Shown: positions 8,547 to 16,919 of the stretch, in pieces | Numbering within the stretch: position 1 is the first letter of the stretch | How the letters are laid out: each line of letters starts with the position of its first letter | Assembly: GCA_028287785.1 (NCBI GenBank) | Contig: JAQBOZ010000004.1 | Location: forward strand, 1 to 47,287 | DNA length: 47,287 nt | Direction of reading: 5' to 3' | Source of the DNA: Chlorobiota bacterium | GTDB lineage: Bacteria > Bacteroidota > Ignavibacteria > OLB7 | Notes under the pieces: generated by a model | Seen by the model: the letters and a program-made list of their open reading frames with translations, nothing else | Database searches by the model: none | Told to the model about the DNA's origin: nothing | Program-made: the position numbers and the translations under genes

Positions 8547-9269
8547 ATGAGCTATCTGGTTTTCGACATCGAGACATCGTCGCTCCCATTCGAGCAGTTC
8601 GACGAGACGCAGCAGGAATATCTTCTCCGCTATGCCAGGGACGATGCGGAGCGGGATGAGAAGAAGCGGATGATGAGCCTGAACCCGCTCACCGCCGAGG
8701 TGGTGGCAATCGGGATGGTGTTCGCGCCATCGCTGGATGCCAAACCCACCGGATGCGTCTACTCGAACAGCGCCGGCGGCGAGAGCCACGAGATGCAGCT
8801 TCCCGACGGGACAAAGTGGTGCCTGATGCCGGAGCGGGAGATGCTGATCAAGTTCTGGGATGGTTTGAAGAAGCGAAGGGCCGATGGCGGTTTCAACCTG
8901 ATATCGTTCAACGGTCGCAATTTCGACTGCCCGTTTCTGATGCTCCGCTCCGCGGTTCATCGCGTCAAGCCATCGCGCAATCTGATGGACGGCACCCGCT
9001 GGAAATACGATCGGCATGTCGATCTTCAGGAGGAACTCCGCTTCAAATCCACCGACCGGACCGGGGCGACCCGCGCGTTCAACTTCGATTTCTACTGCAA
9101 GGCGTTCGGCATTCCTTCGCCGAAAGGGGAGGGGATCACCGGCCACGATGTTCCCGAACGGTTCCGGCAGGGAGAGCATCAGCAGATCGCGGAATACTGC
9201 ATGCGCGATGTCTGGTCCACATGGGAGCTGTTCAAGTTCTGGCGCGAGTATATGACCGATTTCGATTGA
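8547..9269 (+). CDS. PolB-like 3'-5' exonuclease (RNase H fold)
   Basis: Predicted DnaQ-superfamily exonuclease related to the proofreading domain of family B DNA polymerases. It has 240 residues. Exo I is VFDIETSS (D and E metal ligands at residues 6-8), Exo II is ISFNGRNFDCPFL, and Exo III is YCMRDVWSTWELF. These supply the acidic metal-binding residues expected for two-metal hydrolysis. The central part GHDVPERFRQGEHQQIAEYC matches stand-alone proteins of the family. No polymerase domain is attached, so a repair or RNA/DNA-trimming role is an inference. It starts 36 bp after coaD and ends at a strong terminator. Confidence 0.88.
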   Translation: MSYLVFDIETSSLPFEQFDETQQEYLLRYARDDAERDEKKRMMSLNPLTAEVVAIGMVFAPSLDAKPTGCVYSNSAGGESHEMQLPDGTKWCLMPEREMLIKFWDGLKKRRADGGFNLISFNGRNFDCPFLMLRSAVHRVKPSRNLMDGTRWKYDRHVDLQEELRFKSTDRTGATRAFNFDFYCKAFGIPSPKGEGITGHDVPERFRQGEHQQIAEYCMRDVWSTWELFKFWREYMTDFD

Positions 9270-9747
9270 TGGTGCGATGTCGTAGAACGTGAAATCCTCT
9301 ACCGTAATGGGGATTCGGGTGAGCAGAACACTTATCCGAATCCCCATCTGCTTTTACCTGCGACAAGGGGTCATCCGATCGACAAGGGATTTCGCAGTTC
9401 AATAAGGATGGCAACCCGGAATGCCAGGATGGTTGTGCCCGCTCGATTCATGCGAAATGCACTGATCGGAGCTCACTATCGTCATCATCAGCCGATCCTG
9501 GGATCCGATCCGGGGCGTTGCATGCGGGCTTGGAAACCCTGTTTCCGTATGATGATTGGTCCCTGAAAAAAATATTCACCGTTCGCTGTTGATCGATTCT
9601 TACCTTGCATCTTGCCTCGCGGACCAGCTTAATTGCCCGACATTATTCAGCAGCCCTCTCTTTTCATGGGGCGCCGGACAAGACTCAGTTATCAACGTCG
9701 TCATCAGCATCATGACATATCGATCAACCCGGCCTTACCATAGATGT
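9270..9747. other. Intergenic region upstream of porU
   Basis: Contains the terminator at 9307-9356 and no other supported gene. The open frame continues upstream of the chosen porU start at 9748, but that part has no signal-peptide character. No -33/-7 pair with correct spacing was found. Confidence 0.5.
9307..9356 (+). terminator. Terminator after the exonuclease gene
   Basis: ATGGGGATTCGG (9307-9318) pairs perfectly with CCGAATCCCCAT (9336-9347) across a 17-nt loop. CTGCTTTTA follows. Confidence 0.7.
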
Positions 9748-12700
9748 ATGCAACGATTGATCGCCCTGGCGTGCGCGGTTCTCGTTGTCGGTGGAAGTGA
9801 CCTCGCGGCGCAGACGCGCGACGGCGTAACGGTGGTTGCGTCGGACGCCGCCAGCTTTGTCGTGCGGGTTACGCCGTCGGTCGCCACGCGGCGGCTGGCC
9901 GGAGGGGAGATCCTGCCGGTGATCCCCGGCGCCCGCGTCAGCAATTCCGCGAAGGTCGGGGAGCCGATGCAGATGAGCATCGAGATACCGATCGCCCTGC
10001 CGGCCCGTTCCGGCAGCTCGGTCGAGGTGATCTCCGTCGAATACGACACGCCCATCCCCGGCCGGATAGCCCCGGTTCCCGCCACCCGGCCCGACGGCGA
10101 GGGCTTCAACATCCCGGTCTATACGGTGAACCCATCGGCATATGCCCGTGCCGCGGCACCGGTTCCCACCGCGCAGTTGACGTATCTCGGTGTTGCACGT
10201 GATGTTCACGCCGGCGTCATCCAGGTTGCTCCCTATCAGTTCGATCGCGCCGCCTCGACCATCCGATTCCTCCGCTCGGTCACTGTCCGGCTTCGCTATG
10301 GCGGCCCCGATCCGGCCATCTCCTCCGGCATCAGCGAGGGCCTCGGCCCGGTCTCGCGCCTCAGCTTTCTCAACGCCGCCGTCGCCGAACGTTGGTCGCT
10401 GGCAAAGCGTTCATCCCAGGTCGCGACGAAGCGGAGCCTGACATCGGCGGCGCGCGCGTGGATGCGGGTGGACGTGAAGCAGGATGGGCTGTACGATCTG
10501 ACGGCCGAGGATTTCAGGAAAGGGGGGATCGATCTTTCGACGGTTGATCCGTCGCGCATTGCCATCTATGGCGGCGACGGGGGGGCTCTCCCGGAACAGA
10601 TCTCCCGGATCGACAGCAACCGGATGCACCAGATCCCGACAACCGTGGAGACCGGCTCGGATGGCAGGGTGGCGCACGTGCTCTTCTTCGGTGCCGGCCC
10701 CACCACATGGAACTATCTCGATTCCGCCGATCCCGTCCCCACGCACAAGCTCAGCCCCTACGCCACGGCCAACAGCTACATCATCGCGATCGATGGCGAT
10801 CCCGTGCGGGGTTTCAGCAAGGGGGGGACCACCGCTGATTTCACGACCACGGTCTCCAGCGGAATCAGCAGGGTCTACACGGAGGATGAGAAATTCAACG
10901 CCGTGGATATCCGCAAGGGGGGCGGCTCCGGTCGCGACTGGTTCGGGAGCGAATACTCGACCGACGCCGGCCGCACATCGGACACGAAAGTCTTCTCCAC
11001 CCGCCTGCCGATGCTGGACCGGAGCCTGCCGGTCTACTATCGCGTGCGTGTCGCCAACGCGGCCAGGGAGGGGAACAGCCGGTTCGATATGAAGCAGAAG
11101 GATGTCTCCCTTGGCGACCCGATCCTTATCGCCGCGCAGTTCGGCGACAACAGCATCGCCACCGCGCGCAGCGGGCTCCGTCTCGGCAAGGGGAGCGATA
11201 TACCGGGCGACGGCATCAGCCTTCTCGGGATCACGTATACGAATCAGGGGACCGGGCTGGCCTATCTGGACTGGTTCGAGATCCATTACGGTCGCTACCT
11301 GAAGGCTGTCGATGATCAGCTATCGTTCGATGCCCCGGCGGGAAGCGGCGTGGGGCAGTTCCTCGTGACCGACTTTTCATCGAACGATGTTCGTGGGTTC
11401 GATGTCACCGACCCGGCCAACCCGCTTATGCTGACATCGGAGGCGAACGACGGCAAATTCGTCTTCCGCGATCAACTCCGGTCGCAGCTTGGCTCGCATC
11501 GCTATTTCATCGCGGCGCGATCGGCGGCGCGGCGGCCCGACAACGTGGCTCCGGCGGTCTTCGGCGATCTCCGCGGACGAATGCTGAACGCCGATATCAT
11601 CGTGATCACCCATCCCGATTTCAAGAGCATTGCCGAGGATTACGTTCAGTATCGCAACGCCGGCGATCTCAAGGCCGCGTATGTGACCACCGACGAGATC
11701 TACACCGAATTTTCGCACGGCAACCTCGATCCCACCGCCATCCGCGATTACGTCGGCAACGCGATGCACACGTGGGCGCACAAGCCGTCGCACGTCCTGC
11801 TGATCGGCGATGCCAGCTACGACTTCAGGGGGTTGATCACAGCCACGCAGCAGAAGCAGTTCGTGCCGATCTACGAGACCGATGATCGCGACAACTACGA
11901 TCACCTTGCCTCCTCCAGCTTCGATGATTACTACGTCCGCGTCATCGGCGCCGATGGTGATGAGCTGGTGGATCTGGCGGTCGGCCGCTTCCCGATCGAA
12001 ACGGTCGATCAGGGAAAGGTGATCATGGCGAAGATCAAACGCTATGAGAACGCGAACAACTACGGAGTCTGGCGCCAGACGATCGGCCTGGTGACCGATG
12101 ATGATTTCCCTCTCGGCGATGGCGGCGGCTTCACCGGGCAGTCGGAGCGTCTCTGGACCGTCGATGTGCCGGGCTGGATGGAGACCAAGAAGATCTATCT
12201 GGGCAATTATCCCACCGACTACTCCTCGTCCAACAAGAAGCCGGGGGCGGCGGAGGATCTGGCGCAGGCGTTCGAGCGCGGGGCGGTCATGCTCAACTGG
12301 ATCGGCCACGGCAACCCCGATGTGTGGGCGCACGAGCATATCCTGGTCAAGGACGATTTCATCCCCAGGCTGACCAACGATTCCACGCTTACCTACGTGT
12401 CGGCGGCCACCTGCAACTTCGGCTACCTGGATGAGCCGACGCATATCTCGGGGGCGGAGGAGTTCCTCCTTCATCCGAACGGCGGGGCGATCGCGGTGAT
12501 GTCCACCACGCGGGCCGTGCTTATCAGCAATGCCCAGGATTTCATGTACGATCATTACGCTGCGGTGTTCGCGCGCGACAAGGCAACGCACCGCTACGGA
12601 ACGATCGGACAGATCCTGGCGACCACGAAGAACACGCTCGGCTACGGCAGCGAGCGGGAGAAATTCTTCCTTCTCGGCGATCCTGCGCTTCACCTGAATC

Positions 12701-13812
12701 TCCCGCACGATTCGGTATCGATCACCAGAATAAATTCCCGTCCGGTCGATGGCGATTCGGCCAACCCGAAGCTGATCACCATCGCGGCGCTTTCCCTGGT
12801 GACGGTGGAGGGCGAGGTGGTCGATAACACCGGCGTTCTCCAGTCGGGCTTCAACGGCACGGCGATCGTCGATCTGTTCGATGCCGACCGGAAAGTGACC
12901 GTCAACTCCGGCGAGACCAGCATGCCGGTGATCTATTACGGCGGCCGACTCTTCCGCGGGCCTGCTCAGGTGGTCAACGGAAAGTTCGCCGTCAGCTTCA
13001 GAGTTCCGAAGGATATCTCCTACGACAGCACTCCGGGCCGCATGTTCGTCTACGCCTACAACGACAAGACCGATGCCGCGGGGATGACCAACCATGTCCG
13101 TGTCTTCGGCTCCGACACGACCACCGTGACCGACAAGGGGGGGCCTGACATCAGGATCTATCTCGACGACAGGAGCTTCCGCGGCGGCGATATCGTGACG
13201 CCGAAGCCGCTGCTGATGCTTGATCTTGCCGATTCCAGCGGCATCAACTCATCGGGCGCGGGAATCGGTCACCGGATCGAGGCGTGGATCGATAACAACC
13301 CGAAATCGATCGATCTGACCGACAGCTATCAGACGCTGCCGACCGACTACCGCCAGGGAACGGCGCAGCGCCGTCTGTTCGATCTTGAGCCGGGGGAGCA
13401 TCATGTGAGGGTGCGCGCGTGGGACATCTACAACAACTCCAGCGAGGCGACATCATACTTCAGGATCAGCGAGGCCGATGAGAAGACCCTTCATGTGGAG
13501 GATGTGGTCAACTTCCCCAATCCGATGACGAAGGAGACCGATTTCCTCTTCCGTCATAATCAGAGCAGGCCGCTCGATGCCGAGGTTTCGATCTTCACGC
13601 TGACCGGTCGCAAAGTCCGCGTCCTTCAGGCCAACGGCGTCACCGATCGTTTTGTCCGCATCCATTGGGATGGCACCGATGCCGACGGCGCCCCGCTTGC
13701 CAACGGCGTCTATCTCTACCGTCTCCGCGTAAAACTTGGCGCCACGGTGGGAGAGGGGGCAACCGCCGAACAGGTGTTCGAGACGATAGAAAAGGTCGCG
13801 ATCGTTCGATAA
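9748..13812 (+). CDS. porU: Type IX secretion system sortase, PorU-like (peptidase C25)
   Basis: Outer-membrane cysteine protease of the T9SS that removes C-terminal sorting domains from cargo and attaches cargo to the surface. With ATG 9748 the protein has 1354 residues and a clear signal peptide (LIALACAVLVVGGSDLAAQ); the longer frame from 9556 lacks one. The gingipain-type (C25) core is recognisable in HVLLIGDASYDFRG, SSFDDYYVRV and DLAVGRFPI. The catalytic His lies in NWIGHGNPDVWAHE (H854) and the catalytic Cys in VSAATCNFGYLDEP (C889); both are intact. The C-terminus is a FlgD/Ig-like domain (NFPNPMTKETDFLF..., DADGAPLANGVYLYRLRV), as in other PorU proteins. It stands alone between two terminators. 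Its likely clients here are the products of 4407 and 35782. Confidence 0.9.
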   Translation: MQRLIALACAVLVVGGSDLAAQTRDGVTVVASDAASFVVRVTPSVATRRLAGGEILPVIPGARVSNSAKVGEPMQMSIEIPIALPARSGSSVEVISVEYDTPIPGRIAPVPATRPDGEGFNIPVYTVNPSAYARAAAPVPTAQLTYLGVARDVHAGVIQVAPYQFDRAASTIRFLRSVTVRLRYGGPDPAISSGISEGLGPVSRLSFLNAAVAERWSLAKRSSQVATKRSLTSAARAWMRVDVKQDGLYDLTAEDFRKGGIDLSTVDPSRIAIYGGDGGALPEQISRIDSNRMHQIPTTVETGSDGRVAHVLFFGAGPTTWNYLDSADPVPTHKLSPYATANSYIIAIDGDPVRGFSKGGTTADFTTTVSSGISRVYTEDEKFNAVDIRKGGGSGRDWFGSEYSTDAGRTSDTKVFSTRLPMLDRSLPVYYRVRVANAAREGNSRFDMKQKDVSLGDPILIAAQFGDNSIATARSGLRLGKGSDIPGDGISLLGITYTNQGTGLAYLDWFEIHYGRYLKAVDDQLSFDAPAGSGVGQFLVTDFSSNDVRGFDVTDPANPLMLTSEANDGKFVFRDQLRSQLGSHRYFIAARSAARRPDNVAPAVFGDLRGRMLNADIIVITHPDFKSIAEDYVQYRNAGDLKAAYVTTDEIYTEFSHGNLDPTAIRDYVGNAMHTWAHKPSHVLLIGDASYDFRGLITATQQKQFVPIYETDDRDNYDHLASSSFDDYYVRVIGADGDELVDLAVGRFPIETVDQGKVIMAKIKRYENANNYGVWRQTIGLVTDDDFPLGDGGGFTGQSERLWTVDVPGWMETKKIYLGNYPTDYSSSNKKPGAAEDLAQAFERGAVMLNWIGHGNPDVWAHEHILVKDDFIPRLTNDSTLTYVSAATCNFGYLDEPTHISGAEEFLLHPNGGAIAVMSTTRAVLISNAQDFMYDHYAAVFARDKATHRYGTIGQILATTKNTLGYGSEREKFFLLGDPALHLNLPHDSVSITRINSRPVDGDSANPKLITIAALSLVTVEGEVVDNTGVLQSGFNGTAIVDLFDADRKVTVNSGETSMPVIYYGGRLFRGPAQVVNGKFAVSFRVPKDISYDSTPGRMFVYAYNDKTDAAGMTNHVRVFGSDTTTVTDKGGPDIRIYLDDRSFRGGDIVTPKPLLMLDLADSSGINSSGAGIGHRIEAWIDNNPKSIDLTDSYQTLPTDYRQGTAQRRLFDLEPGEHHVRVRAWDIYNNSSEATSYFRISEADEKTLHVEDVVNFPNPMTKETDFLFRHNQSRPLDAEVSIFTLTGRKVRVLQANGVTDRFVRIHWDGTDADGAPLANGVYLYRLRVKLGATVGEGATAEQVFETIEKVAIVR

Positions 13813-14293
13813 TATCGCCCGCCTGATTCCTGCTGAACGAGTTTGACGGGAAGCCCGGAAGGGCTTCGATTGGCGGGCCGGCGGCCTATTACGTTCCTTC
13901 TTCGAGGGCCCTTCGCGTCGCGCGAAGGGCCTTTTCCATGACTATGCCGTGGAACCGGCGTTTTGAACGATAATCTGTTTCGCCGGCGGGGGGATGATGG
14001 GCTTTGGAGTCGCTATTTCCTGCACCCGCGTGCTTTCAGCCCGGCCATGCGATGTGGTATACTTGCAGCCGTCACCAGCGAATGATCGCCGTCGATGCTG
14101 TTCGGCACGGTCTTGCCGGGGAATTTCCGGGACCGCGCGAGTGTTGAAGATATCGGGACTGATGCAGGCGGTAACGAATTATGTGACGGGAATACAGCAT
14201 TTTTGTAAGATTGATGAATTCCCCGGCCCAGGCCCTCTCCGCGCTTGCGGAAAAGCCTCGGGTCGGGAAACGACAAGAACCGAGAATATCGAT
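13813..14293. other. Intergenic region between porU and dxs
   Basis: Holds two hairpins after porU (one at 13850-13867, the stronger at 13907-13935). TATACTTG at 14058-14065, preceded by TTTC 20 nt upstream, is a weak dxs promoter candidate that would give a leader of about 230 nt. No riboswitch consensus (including TPP) was recognised in that leader. Confidence 0.45.
13907..13935 (+). terminator. Terminator after porU
   Basis: GGCCCTTCGCG and CGCGAAGGGCC form a perfect 11-bp stem with a TCG loop, followed by TTTT. A weaker GAAGCCC/GGGCTTC hairpin lies just upstream at 13850-13867. Confidence 0.88.
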
Positions 14294-16285
14294 ATGGAAG
14301 ACTCCTCTGGCCTTACGAACGGGATCGTGAACCTTGACGATTATCCGCTGCTCAAGCACATCGACACGCCGCACGATCTCCGGAAGCTGGAGCCCACGCA
14401 GTTGCGTCAGGTCTGCAACGAGGTCCGCCAGTACATGGTGGATGTGATCTGTCAGGTCGGCGGCCATTTCGGCGCCGGGCTTGGCGTTGTGGAGCTGACC
14501 GTCGCGGCGCACTATGCGTTCAACACCCCGGAGGACAAGATCATCATCGACACCGGGCATCAGGGATATCCGCATAAAATCCTGACCGGCCGGAAGGAGC
14601 TTCTCCATACGATCCGCCAGAAGGGAGGGCTCAGCCCGTTCCTGAAGCGCTCGGAGAGCGAATACGATGTGTTCGGCGCCGGGCATGCCACCACATCGAT
14701 CTCGGCCGCGCTCGGCGTGGCAACGGCGCGCGATCTGGCGGGGAAGAATTTCAACGTCGTCTCGATCATCGGCGATGGCGCGATGACCGGCGGCATGGCC
14801 TACGAGGCGATGAACAACTGCGGCCTTCAGGGGCGGAGGATCATCGTGGTGCTGAACGACAACCGCATGTCGATCGCGCCGAACGTCTGGGCCATCAGCA
14901 ACTACTTCACGCAGATCGCGCAGACCTCGATGGCGCAGAAGATCCGCGGCAGAGTCTGGGACATGGCCGGTGAGATGGGCGTGTGGGGCGATCGCTTCCG
15001 TCGGCTGGCATCGCGACTTGAAGAGGGAGTGAAGGCGGTGATCACCCCCGGCATGCTCTTCGAGGCGCTCGGCTTCCATTATTTTGGCCCTGAGAACGGA
15101 CACAACGTCAACAAGCTGGTCGACTTCTTCAACTTCGCCAAGTCGATCGACGGGCCGGTGCTGCTTCATATCACGACCGAGAAGGGGAAGGGCTTCGCGC
15201 CGGCGGAGGCCGATGCCTCGCAGCGGCTGCATGCGCTCAGCGGCCCAACCGATCGCGCCACCGGCAAGGCGATCACCAAGCCACAGGCTCTCAACGCCGT
15301 CGCCGTCCCCAAGCCGCCGAAGTATCAGATGGTGTTCGGCAAGGCGCTCGTGGAGATCGCGAAGCTGAATCCCCGCGTGGTCGGCATCACCGCCGCCATG
15401 CCGGACGGCACAAGCCTCGATCTGCTGGCACAGACGTTTCCCGACCGCTTCTTCGATGTCGGCATCGCCGAGGAGCATGCCGTGACGTTCGCGGCCGGCA
15501 TGGCGACCGAGGGGGCGGTGCCGGTGGTGGCGATCTACAGCACATTCCTCCAGCGCGGCTTCGATCAGATCGTCCATGACTGTTCCATCCAGCATCTGCC
15601 GGTTGTCTTCGCGCTCGACCGCGCCGGCCTTGCCGGCAACGACGGGCCCACGCATCATGGCGCGCTGGATCTGAGCTATCTCAGGATCATCCAGGATATC
15701 GTGGTGATGGCGCCGAAGGATGAGGCGGAGCTGCGCGATATGCTCTATACGGCCGTGCACTACGGCAAGGGCCCGATCGCGCTCCGCTATCCGCGAGGCG
15801 AGGGATATGGCGTGCCGATGAGCGAGACGTTTACGGCGATAGAGATCGGCACCGGAGAGAGGCTGCGCGAGGGGCGCGATGTTGCGATTCTGGCGATAGG
15901 CGACATGGCCTGGCCGGCCGTCGCGGCGGCGGAGCTTCTGGATGCCGAGGGAGTTTCGGCGGAGGTGATCAACGCCCGGTTCGTCAAGCCGCTCGACACG
16001 GCGCTGATCGATGACATCTGTTCGCGATTCGAGAAGATCATCACGCTGGAGAACAATGTGACCGCAGGCGGCTTCGGCAGCGCGGTTGTGGAGTATATCG
16101 TCACGCAGCCCTATCACCAGCATGTCGATATCTGCGTTCACGGCCTCCCCGCGAATTCGTTCGTGGAGCATGGGGACGCGGCGGAGCTTCTCGCCGATCT
16201 CGATCTGGACGTTGAGGGAATAGCGCGGGTGGTGCGGCGGTTTATCGGGCTTCCACATGGGATCGGCCAACTTGTGACAGTCTAA
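14294..16285 (+). CDS. dxs: 1-deoxy-D-xylulose-5-phosphate synthase
   Basis: Thiamine-diphosphate enzyme that condenses pyruvate and glyceraldehyde 3-phosphate, the first step of the MEP isoprenoid pathway. It has 663 residues, slightly longer than many. The catalytic His lies in GGHFGAGLGVVELT. The TPP/Mg motif is GDGAMTGGMAYEAMNN. The activating Glu lies in GIAEEHAVTFAAG, and the DRAG motif is ALDRAGLAGNDGPTHHG. RYPRGEGYGVP and the transketolase C-terminal domain complete the fold. ATG 14294 is chosen because PLLKHIDTPHDLRKL then falls at the family N-terminus; the upstream open frame is not conserved-looking. It appears monocistronic, with tRNA-Lys following. Confidence 0.96.
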   Translation: MEDSSGLTNGIVNLDDYPLLKHIDTPHDLRKLEPTQLRQVCNEVRQYMVDVICQVGGHFGAGLGVVELTVAAHYAFNTPEDKIIIDTGHQGYPHKILTGRKELLHTIRQKGGLSPFLKRSESEYDVFGAGHATTSISAALGVATARDLAGKNFNVVSIIGDGAMTGGMAYEAMNNCGLQGRRIIVVLNDNRMSIAPNVWAISNYFTQIAQTSMAQKIRGRVWDMAGEMGVWGDRFRRLASRLEEGVKAVITPGMLFEALGFHYFGPENGHNVNKLVDFFNFAKSIDGPVLLHITTEKGKGFAPAEADASQRLHALSGPTDRATGKAITKPQALNAVAVPKPPKYQMVFGKALVEIAKLNPRVVGITAAMPDGTSLDLLAQTFPDRFFDVGIAEEHAVTFAAGMATEGAVPVVAIYSTFLQRGFDQIVHDCSIQHLPVVFALDRAGLAGNDGPTHHGALDLSYLRIIQDIVVMAPKDEAELRDMLYTAVHYGKGPIALRYPRGEGYGVPMSETFTAIEIGTGERLREGRDVAILAIGDMAWPAVAAAELLDAEGVSAEVINARFVKPLDTALIDDICSRFEKIITLENNVTAGGFGSAVVEYIVTQPYHQHVDICVHGLPANSFVEHGDAAELLADLDLDVEGIARVVRRFIGLPHGIGQLVTV

Positions 16286-16293
16286 GAAGAGAG

Positions 16294-16324
16294 TTGCGGG
16301 GAGAGCACCGACGGGCTATTTTTG
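16294..16324 (+). promoter_or_regulatory. Bacteroidota-type promoter for tRNA-Lys
   Basis: TTGC (16294-16297), a 19-nt spacer, then TATTTTTG (16317-16324). This matches the tRNA-Thr promoter base for base in both elements and in spacing. The tRNA begins 25 nt downstream. Confidence 0.8.
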
Positions 16325-16349
16325 CGATCCTTCATTTATGAAGAACGGC

Positions 16350-16423
16350 GATCTCGTAGCTCAGTTGGTTAGAGCATCTGACTTTTAATCAGAGGGTCCT
16401 GGGTTCGAGTCCCAGCGAGATCA
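16350..16423 (+). tRNA. tRNA-Lys (anticodon TTT)
   Basis: A 74-nt cloverleaf with acceptor GATCTCG pairing with CGAGATC and a D arm of GCTCAGTTGGTTAGAGC. The anticodon stem-loop is TCTGA-CTTTTAA-TCAGA with anticodon TTT, and the T arm contains CTGGG-TTCGAGT-CCCAG. The discriminator is A and CCA is not encoded. Confidence 0.98.
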
Positions 16424-16428
16424 CTTCA

Positions 16429-16460
16429 GGGGAATCCAGATAATGGATTCCCCTTTTGTT
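16429..16460 (+). terminator. Terminator after tRNA-Lys
   Basis: GGGGAATCCA (16429-16438) and TGGATTCCCC (16444-16453) form a perfect 10-bp stem with a GATAA loop, followed by TTTTGTT. Confidence 0.93.
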
Positions 16461-16659
16461 TTCAGGATGCTCCAATCATCGCCGCCGGCCGCTCGCGGCA
16501 ACGTTCACTATCAACATCGCATCATAGCAACGATAGCAGTAATATTCGGTAGTGACTCAGTTTGTGATGAGGCTTATGATGCCTGGAATGATGGAGAGCA
16601 TCCGGCATCTGTCTTGACAGCTCTATCGGAGCGTACTTTCCTTCATGGATGCGGGTGGA

Positions 16660-16735
16660 TGGTTCGCTCCGATGGAGCTTGAGCGGGAAAGGGAGCATCG
16701 CCGCTACAACCGGCGCGCTCCCACGGAGCTTGAAG
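16660..16735 (-). repeat. Family 2 palindromic repeat, copy 1
   Basis: On the minus strand it reads AAGCTCCGTGGGAGC, then GCGCCGGTTGTAGC, CGATG, and a second AAGCTCCATCGGAGC. It thus contains two short GCTCC/GGAGC hairpins. A related sequence lies at 42895-42945. Its end supplies the GGAG (16725-16728) that may act as ribosome-binding site for the small gene at 16737. Confidence 0.75.
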
Positions 16736-16736
16736 C

Positions 16737-16916
16737 ATGAAGAACGGATCGATCATCATCCAGCGGATCGGAGGATGGGTCCGGACTGCGTTACTACCTG
16801 ATATTCCGCCGATCGTGCTGATCCGGGGAGATGAAACGTACCTTATCGGCACATCGACCGTATCGGCTCGCCATCATATCCGGGAGCAGCCCGGACGGAT
16901 GAACAGTGAAGATTGA
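16737..16916 (+). CDS. Small 59-aa protein, first gene of the cassette
   Basis: A 59-residue open frame beginning MKNGSIIIQRIGGWVRTALL and ending RMNSED. It starts just after the family 2 repeat, with GGAG 8 nt upstream, and stops 3 bp before the J-domain gene, which suggests translational coupling. The middle (PPIVLIRGDETYLIGTST) alternates hydrophobic and polar residues as in a small beta domain. No family is recognised. Tight spacing and normal codon use support a real gene, but its short length leaves doubt. Confidence 0.55.
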   Translation: MKNGSIIIQRIGGWVRTALLPDIPPIVLIRGDETYLIGTSTVSARHHIREQPGRMNSED

Positions 16917-16919
16917 ACC

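Larger units (their letters stand above)
16424..16736. other. Intergenic region between tRNA-Lys and the J-domain/vWA cassette
   Basis: Begins with the tRNA-Lys terminator and ends with a family 2 repeat. The roughly 200 bp between them are somewhat less GC-rich than the surroundings and carry no gene I can support. The 79-codon frame at 16443 overlaps the terminator and is rejected. No repeat of the tRNA-Lys 3' end was noticed, so no attachment site is called. Confidence 0.5.

Noticed and set aside
11377-13095. Long minus-strand open frame inside porU, and similar antisense frames at 14072-16270, 23086-24666 and 40119-41399
   Set aside because: They mirror strongly recognisable genes on the other strand and arise from the high-GC codon pattern; their translations are Arg/His/Asp-rich with no domain.
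14066-14293. Possible riboswitch in the dxs leader
   Set aside because: No TPP or other conserved riboswitch core could be found in the leader; length alone is not evidence.
16443-16682. 79-codon plus-strand frame after tRNA-Lys
   Set aside because: It begins inside the tRNA terminator stem and ends in a dispersed repeat; no ribosome-binding site.
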